From: Streptomyces sp. LX-29
GTDB taxonomy: Bacteria; Actinomycetota; Actinomycetes; Streptomycetales; Streptomycetaceae
Direction of reading: 5' to 3'
Assembly (NCBI RefSeq): GCF_029541745.1
Contig: NZ_CP089746.1
Location: 6,705,559 to 6,769,558, forward strand
Length of the DNA: 64,000 nucleotides
A model generated the notes under the pieces. The model ran no database searches, was not told the DNA's origin, and saw only the letters and a program-made list of their open reading frames with translations. The translations under genes were made by a program, and so were the position numbers. The stretch's first letter is position 1. The number at the start of each line of letters is the position of its first letter. Of this stretch, positions 60,129-64,000 are shown one piece after another.

Positions 60129-60934
60129 TGAGCACGAAGAACGGCACGAACCAGGCCCGGACCAGCCGCGACGTCGGCTCCGAACTGATTTATCTGACCA
60201 AGGCGTTGAAAGCCCCGGCCCTGCGGGATGCGGCAGCACGGCTCGCCGAACGGGCCCGCGACGAGAGCTGGAGCCACGAGGAGTATCTGGCCGCATGCCT
60301 GCAGCGGGAGGTCGCCGCCCGCGACTCCCACGGCGCCGAGGGACGCATCCGCGCGGCCCGTTTCCCCTCTCGCAAGTCGCTGGAGGACTTCGACTTCGAC
60401 CATCAGCGGTCGGTGAAACGCGAGGTCATCGCCCATCTGGGGACGCTGGACTTTGTCGTCGGGAAGGAGAACGTGATCTTCCTGGGGCCGCCTGGCACCG
60501 GCAAGACCCACCTCGCCACCGGCCTCGGCATCCGGGCCTGCCAGGCCGGCCACCGGGTCGCCTTCGCCACCGCCGCCCAGTGGGTCACCCGCCTCGCCGA
60601 AGCCCACCAAGCAGGCCGGCTCAGCGACGAGCTGACCCGCCTGGGCCGGATCCCGCTGATCGTGGTCGACGAAGTGGGCTACATCCCCTTCGAACCCGAG
60701 GCAGCGAACTTGTTCTTCCAGTTCATCTCGGGCCGCTACGAACGCGCCTCGGTGATCGTGACCAGCAACAAGCCCTTCGGACGCTGGGGCGAGGTCTTCG
60801 GTGACGACACCGTCGCCGCCGCGATGATCGACCGCCTCGTCCACCACGCTGAAGTGATCTCGCTGAAGGGCGACAGCTACCGCATGCGCGGCCGAGACCT
60901 CGGACGGGTTCCCGCGGCCAACAGCGGGGAATGA
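60128..60934 (+). CDS. istB: IS21-family helper ATPase IstB
   Basis: This 268-residue AAA+ ATPase related to DnaC has Walker A FLGPPGTGKTHLATGLGIRA, Walker B LIVVDEVGYIPFEP and sensor VIVTSNKPFGRWGEVF. IstB assembles on target DNA and recruits IstA. ATG at 60128 overlaps the istA stop (TGATG). Length and motifs are complete. Confidence 0.93.
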   Translation: MSTKNGTNQARTSRDVGSELIYLTKALKAPALRDAAARLAERARDESWSHEEYLAACLQREVAARDSHGAEGRIRAARFPSRKSLEDFDFDHQRSVKREVIAHLGTLDFVVGKENVIFLGPPGTGKTHLATGLGIRACQAGHRVAFATAAQWVTRLAEAHQAGRLSDELTRLGRIPLIVVDEVGYIPFEPEAANLFFQFISGRYERASVIVTSNKPFGRWGEVFGDDTVAAAMIDRLVHHAEVISLKGDSYRMRGRDLGRVPAANSGE

Positions 60935-61212
60935 CCAACATCAACTGAGCAGTGGGGGGTCACTTTTCACCCGTCGGATGTGGGTCACGATTCACGCGTC
61001 GCCGACAATCTACCGCATCGCCGCGTTCAGGAGGTGGAAACCTGTTTCGGCGACTGCTTGGTTCGACCTCCTCCGACCTCGAAGCCGTCCTCAAGGAACG
61101 TTGACGAAATGATTCTCGTGAGGTGACTCGGCCCAGGGGATCCCGCGAGCCGTGATGAGTCTGCGGCGTCCGGCGGTCGTACTGTCGAAACCCGTTACCG
61201 AGGAGGACTTTG

Positions 61213-61776
61213 ATGCGCAGCGTGACCTATTCGATGGGCGTCTCACTTGACGGCTACATCGTCGGGCCGGATGGCGATTTCAACTGGACGGAGCCCGACG
61301 AGGAGGTCTTTCGCTTCTGGATCGACGAGATTCGAGAGGTCGGCGTCCATCTGCTGGGACGACGGCTGTACGAGACGATGTTGTACTGGGAGACCGCCGA
61401 CCAGGATCCCTCGCTCGACGACTCGATGCTCGAGTGGGCCGCGATCTGGAATCCGCTCCCCAAGGTGGTGTTCTCCACCACGCTGTCGGCGGTGCAGGGC
61501 AATGCCCGCCTGGCCTCCGGCGGCCTGGCGGAGGAGATCGAGCGGTTGCGAGCCGAGCCGGGGGAGGGCGACATCGCGATCGGCGGCGCGACTCTCGCCG
61601 CCGACGCGGCCGCGTTGGGTCTGATCGACGAGTACCGGGTCGTGGTCCACCCGGTGCTGGTTGGTGGTGGCATTCCGTTCTTTCCCCAACGCGAGCGCCG
61701 GGTGGATCTCGAACTCGTCGAGACCCGCACCTTCAGCTCAAGAGTCGTCTATCTCCGCTACCGCGTGGCGCGTTAA
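61213..61776 (+). CDS. Dihydrofolate reductase-fold (RibD C-terminal-like) protein
   Basis: This 187-residue protein begins MRSVTYSMGVSLDGYIVGPD, typical of the DHFR-like/RibD-C family of actinobacteria, with LLGRRLYETMLYW and the nucleotide-binding GDIAIGGATLAADAAALGLI. It then has DEYRVVVHPVLVGGGIPFFP. The family consists of NADPH-dependent reductases of unknown substrate. AGGAGGA lies 5 nt before the ATG. The stop TAA abuts the end of an IS5-type remnant. Confidence 0.9.
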   Translation: MRSVTYSMGVSLDGYIVGPDGDFNWTEPDEEVFRFWIDEIREVGVHLLGRRLYETMLYWETADQDPSLDDSMLEWAAIWNPLPKVVFSTTLSAVQGNARLASGGLAEEIERLRAEPGEGDIAIGGATLAADAAALGLIDEYRVVVHPVLVGGGIPFFPQRERRVDLELVETRTFSSRVVYLRYRVAR

Positions 61777-62150
61777 GGCCTGTCTGACAAACGATCACCT
61801 GGCTGGTTCGCGGAGCCAGAGGATGAGGGAGGCCAGGACGACTCCGGCGCGGTGGCGGTCGGAGAGTTTGTCGAAGCGGGTGGCGATCGCGCGGAACTGC
61901 TTGAGGCGGGCGAAGCATCGTTCGACCACGTTGCGGTCGCGGTAGATGACCTTGTCGAAGGTGGGTGGTCTACCGCCGAGGGCTCCGCGCCGGCGGCGGT
62001 TGGCCGTCTGGTCGTGGCGTTCGGGGATCGTGGTGGCGATGCCCCGACGCCGCAGCAGGTGACGGATCGCCCGGCTCGAGTAGGCCTTGTCGCCCAGGAC
62101 CCGGTCCGGTGTCGTGCGCGGGCGGCCCGTGGCAGCACGTGGGACGCGGA
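61777..62150 (-). mobile_element. IS5-family element remnant (transposase 3' half)
   Basis: The minus-strand frame gives the C-terminal half of an IS5-type transposase: RVPRAATGRPRTTPDRVLGD, KAYSSRAIRHLLRRRGIATT and VIYRDRNVVERCFARLKQFR, with the second Asp and the catalytic Glu present. The right end GGCCTGTCTGACAAACGATC (61777-61796) looks like the terminal repeat. The 5' half and the other end are missing beyond about 62150. It differs from the intact IS5-type element at 39-40 kb. Confidence 0.8.
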
Positions 62151-62159
62151 TCTCCCCCC

Positions 62160-62250
62160 GCGTCAAGGTCCGTCCCGAACTGGAGAAGGCGTTCAAGCTC
62201 GCGTACGACATCCGCGAGGCCGCCCCGGACCAGCCGGTCATCCTCACCGT
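62160..62250 (+). pseudogene. Internal fragment of a serine recombinase (resolvase) gene
   Basis: The plus strand reads RVKVRPELEKAFKLAYDIRE then AAPDQPVILTV, which matches the stretch just before the conserved L.R..R segment of Streptomyces resolvase-type recombinases. The match stops abruptly at both ends, directly next to the IS5 remnant. Confidence 0.6.
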
Positions 62251-62351
62251 CCGGGTCACACCCCAACGTCTGGGGTCCCATGGTGCAGCCGGTGGGCCCA
62301 GGCGAGCCGGCCGGCGGTCCTGGCGTCGATGGCGGCATCTTGACCATCTAC

Positions 62352-62369
62352 TAGTTAGCTGCCATATTA
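62352..62369. promoter_or_regulatory. MarR box 1, before the marR gene
   Basis: TAGTTAGCTGCCATATTA lies 6 bp before the MarR start codon. It shares TAGTTAGCT.CC with boxes 2 and 3, though its right arm (CATATTA) is less perfect. This suggests autoregulation with weaker binding. Confidence 0.65.
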
Positions 62370-62375
62370 CTTTTC

Positions 62376-62897
62376 ATGAAGGACGAGGACGCCATGCTCG
62401 GTGCCGCACCCACGCTCGATCAGGCACGGAAGCAGATCGAGCGGTACGGGCTTGACGCCGACCCGCAGGCGGTGCTCGTCGCGGTGCGGCTGATGGCGGC
62501 CGGGGCGCGCCTGGACCGGGCTTCGGAAGTGCACTTCTCGCGTTCCGGGCTGTCGACCGGGCGCTACCGCCTGCTGGTGGACCTCGAGGACGGCGGCGGA
62601 GAGAAGTCGCCGTCGGGGCTCGCGAGGAGCCTTGGCGTCTCGCGTGCAACCGTGACCGGCCTGGTCGGCGGGCTTGAGCGGGAGGGCCTGGTGGCTCGCC
62701 GTGCCTCCGCGGAGGATGGTCGGGGTGCGGTGGTGGTGCTCACCGCACGCGGCGCCCAGCGGCTGCGCGACATGGCGGCGGACCACTTCTCGCGACTCGA
62801 GGCGCTGGTCGACGGACTGAGTGTCGACGAGCGAGGGCTGTTCCTGGACCTCCTGGGGCGGATCACTCGGCGGATCGGCGCGCTGACCGCCGAGTAG
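62376..62897 (+). CDS. MarR-family transcriptional regulator
   Basis: This 173-residue winged-helix protein has DNA-binding region SPSGLARSLGVSRATVTGLV then GGLEREGLVARRASAEDGRG, the wing motif of MarR proteins. Helices at both ends form the dimer interface. ATG at 62376 is 6 bp after MarR box 1; there is only a weak ribosome-binding site. Two further boxes stand before the next gene, so it probably represses both itself and the membrane protein/NmrA-like operon downstream, with a small phenolic or oxidant inducer as is usual. Confidence 0.92.
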   Translation: MKDEDAMLGAAPTLDQARKQIERYGLDADPQAVLVAVRLMAAGARLDRASEVHFSRSGLSTGRYRLLVDLEDGGGEKSPSGLARSLGVSRATVTGLVGGLEREGLVARRASAEDGRGAVVVLTARGAQRLRDMAADHFSRLEALVDGLSVDERGLFLDLLGRITRRIGALTAE

Positions 62898-62960
62898 TTC
62901 CATCGCGTCGCGCGAACGGTCGCCCGGCCTTGGCCAGGCGGCGGTCCCTTCATGCCCCAA

Positions 62961-62978
62961 TAGTTAGCTCCCTAATTA
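62961..62978. promoter_or_regulatory. MarR box 2
   Basis: TAGTTAGCTCCCTAATTA contains inverted TTAG and CTAA arms around four bases. It is 27 bp (start to start) from box 3, close to a whole number of helical turns plus a half, in the promoter region of the gene at 63019. Confidence 0.75.
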
Positions 62979-62987
62979 ATATTCAAG

Positions 62988-63005
62988 TAGTTAGCTACCT
63001 AATCA
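62988..63005. promoter_or_regulatory. MarR box 3
   Basis: TAGTTAGCTACCTAATCA has the same TTAG-N4-CTAA core as box 2 and ends 13 bp before the GTG at 63019. The 63-bp stretch 62955-63005 is strikingly AT-rich, as expected of a promoter. Confidence 0.75.
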
Positions 63006-63018
63006 TCAGAGGAGTCTC

Positions 63019-63483
63019 GTGAGCCCTCCCCATGGAACCTCCGCACCCGGACCCGCCACGCGCTCGTTCACCCTGTGGAAGGAAGTCGCGGTCGCCTACG
63101 TGTCCCCGGCGATCACCGCAGGGCTCGGTGGCGCCCTCAGCGGGCAGCCCGAACTGACCAGGGCCGCTCCCACCTCCATCGGGGCCACGTCCGCCCTGGT
63201 TGCCTGCGTCGTCGGCGCGTGGCTGCACCGCCATGGCCGGCCGCCCCGCCAGTGGACGACCTCGGCGCCGCGACTGGCACTCACCCTCGGGCTCGCCGGT
63301 GCGGCGGCCGCAGTCGCGGCCGTGGGCGGGTGGTGCGCATCCGACTGGCTGCCGTCCCACACACCGGTGCCCGACGCCGGATGGCTGGAGCGCTTGCGGA
63401 TCGATCTGCCGTTGTCAGCCGCTCTGGCCGCAGCCATCGTCACCTGGCGGTGGCGCGGCGCGGCATCACGGCAGCGGACGTGA
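63019..63483 (+). CDS. Small membrane protein of unknown function
   Basis: This 154-residue protein has about four hydrophobic segments (AVAYVSPAITAGLGGALSG; IGATSALVACVVGAWL; ALTLGLAGAAAAVAAVGGW; LPLSAALAAAIVTWRW). It resembles small DUF2798-like or transporter-like MarR-regulated proteins, but I cannot name the family. GTG at 63019 has GAGGAG close upstream. It lies behind two MarR boxes and 52 bp before the NmrA-like gene, so the two probably form one induced operon. Confidence 0.7.
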   Translation: MSPPHGTSAPGPATRSFTLWKEVAVAYVSPAITAGLGGALSGQPELTRAAPTSIGATSALVACVVGAWLHRHGRPPRQWTTSAPRLALTLGLAGAAAAVAAVGGWCASDWLPSHTPVPDAGWLERLRIDLPLSAALAAAIVTWRWRGAASRQRT

Positions 63484-63535
63484 CCTCGACCCTCCTCAGC
63501 CCTGTTTCCAGCCCCACAACCGTGAAAGGAACACC

Positions 63536-64000
63536 GTGATCACCATCATGGGCGCAACCGGTGCCACCGGCGGCGCGCTGCTCCGGCGGCTCACCGGGCT
63601 CGGCATCCCCTGCCGCGCCGTCACCCGCACCCCCGAGGCCCTGCGCGCCACCACCGGCGCGGGAACGCCGGTCGAGATCGCCGGCGCGGACGCCGCGGAC
63701 CCCCGCACACTCCGCGACGTCCTGGAAGGATCCACACAGTTGTTCCTCGCCATGGCCAACAGCCCTCGTCAAGTCGAGCTCGAGACCAACGTCATGGACG
63801 CCGCGGTCGCGTGCGGGGTACGGCACGTGGTCAAACTCTCCGCCCCGGCAGCCGAGCCGGCCTCACCGGTAGCCGTCTCGCGTGGGCACTGGCGGGTCGA
63901 GGAACACCTGGCGGCAACCGGCATGACGGCTACGCTGCTCCGACCGTACGCCTTCATGCAGAAGCTGCTCCTGAACGCGCCGGCGGTCGCCGACGGCGTG
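63536..64000 (+). CDS. NmrA-like NAD(P)-binding protein, 5' part
   Basis: The gene runs off the window; 155 codons are visible. It starts MITIMGATGATGGALLRRLT, the Rossmann dinucleotide-binding loop (GATGATGG) of NmrA/atypical SDR proteins, then CRAVTRTPEALRAT and VRHVVKLSAPAAE. These act as NAD(P)H-quinone-type reductases or redox sensors. GTG at 63536 has AAAGGA 5-6 nt upstream. Being downstream of the membrane protein behind MarR boxes suggests a quinone or phenolic stress response. Confidence 0.88.
   Translation, partial: MITIMGATGATGGALLRRLTGLGIPCRAVTRTPEALRATTGAGTPVEIAGADAADPRTLRDVLEGSTQLFLAMANSPRQVELETNVMDAAVACGVRHVVKLSAPAAEPASPVAVSRGHWRVEEHLAATGMTATLLRPYAFMQKLLLNAPAVADGV

Larger units (their letters stand above)
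58786..61007 (+). mobile_element. Intact IS21-family insertion sequence, about 2.2 kb
   Basis: The ends match as inverted repeats: TGTCGGCGACG at 58786 and its inverse CGTCGCCGACA ending at 61007. Subterminal repeats such as GAAAAGTGGACC, GAAAGTTGACCCC and, at the right, GGGGTCACTTTTCACCC are typical of IS21. A 6-bp duplication ATCTAC flanks the element (58780-58785 and 61008-61013). It contains istA and istB, both open, so it may still be active. Confidence 0.92.

Noticed and set aside
58782..60296. 504-codon minus-strand frame across the IS21 element
   Set aside because: It crosses the IS end and both ist genes; no domain and biased composition.

Overview
The window is high-GC actinobacterial DNA and looks like Streptomyces: strong G/C third-position bias, GTG and TTG starts, a SARP regulator, DUF475/TerD genes, Tat and lipoprotein signals, and IS5/IS21 elements. 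It reads as accessory (chromosome-arm) sequence: short independent operons, many regulators next to single enzymes, several intact or decayed insertion sequences, and many pseudogene fragments. No tRNA, rRNA or CRISPR was seen.

Layout. 1-4.2 kb: the 3' end of a Rox-like flavin monooxygenase, a LysR regulator divergent from an Asp/Glu racemase, a decayed redox-enzyme fragment and a secreted PAF-acetylhydrolase-like esterase. 4.4-11.9 kb: a poly-gamma-glutamate (PGA) type operon (membrane sensor-like protein, PgsB, PgsC, NlpC/P60-like protein, GT39-like glycosyltransferase) behind a perfect 16-bp palindrome. 12.4-14.4 kb: an exported AvrRpt2-type cysteine protease with a membrane-anchored partner that begins with five in-frame ATGs in a tandem repeat. 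14.5-17.3 kb: an island of visibly lower GC with a 55-residue His/Asp-tailed peptide, an HExxH enzyme of the alpha-ketoglutarate-dependent peptide beta-hydroxylase type and a divergent methyltransferase. This looks like a compact RiPP pathway and is the best candidate for an undescribed system. A 1,013-residue SARP-NB-ARC-TPR regulator follows.

20.6-25.2 kb: three exported proteins (two M23 peptidases and a GH43-like enzyme) carrying the same tectonin-like propeller, with long near-identical DNA. 25.8-33.2 kb: a lipoprotein, a HelD-like ATPase, a LysR/PhzF pair and a YVTN-propeller/IPT protein with an exact internal duplication. 33.6-37.9 kb: a MocR regulator divergent from a DUF885 peptidase and LysE exporter pair, then a TudS-type DUF523 protein. 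38.2-40.2 kb: a membrane protein whose stop codon is the target of an intact IS5-type element. 40.4-45.5 kb: a kinase/ABC-solute-binding fusion and a lipase-IPT protein.

45.7-49.0 kb: two VOC proteins that share a promoter-like element, an AraC regulator and an N-terminally truncated caspase-like protein. 49.4-52.4 kb: a likely resistance module (Vat-like acetyltransferase, macrolide glycosyltransferase, divergent TetR with a palindromic operator). 52.6-58.4 kb: a GNAT fragment, a MurI-like racemase, a frameshifted terD, a DUF475 gene and the debris of a polyketide locus (internally deleted ketosynthase, SRPBCC fragment, intact acyl-CoA-dehydrogenase-like flavoenzyme). 58.8-61.0 kb: an intact IS21 element with a 6-bp target duplication. 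61.2-64.0 kb: a DHFR-like reductase, an IS5 remnant, a resolvase fragment and a MarR regulator with three near-identical boxes, one before its own gene and two before a downstream membrane protein/NmrA-like pair.

All functions come from reading motifs by eye, with no database search. Start sites were chosen from ribosome-binding sites where visible.
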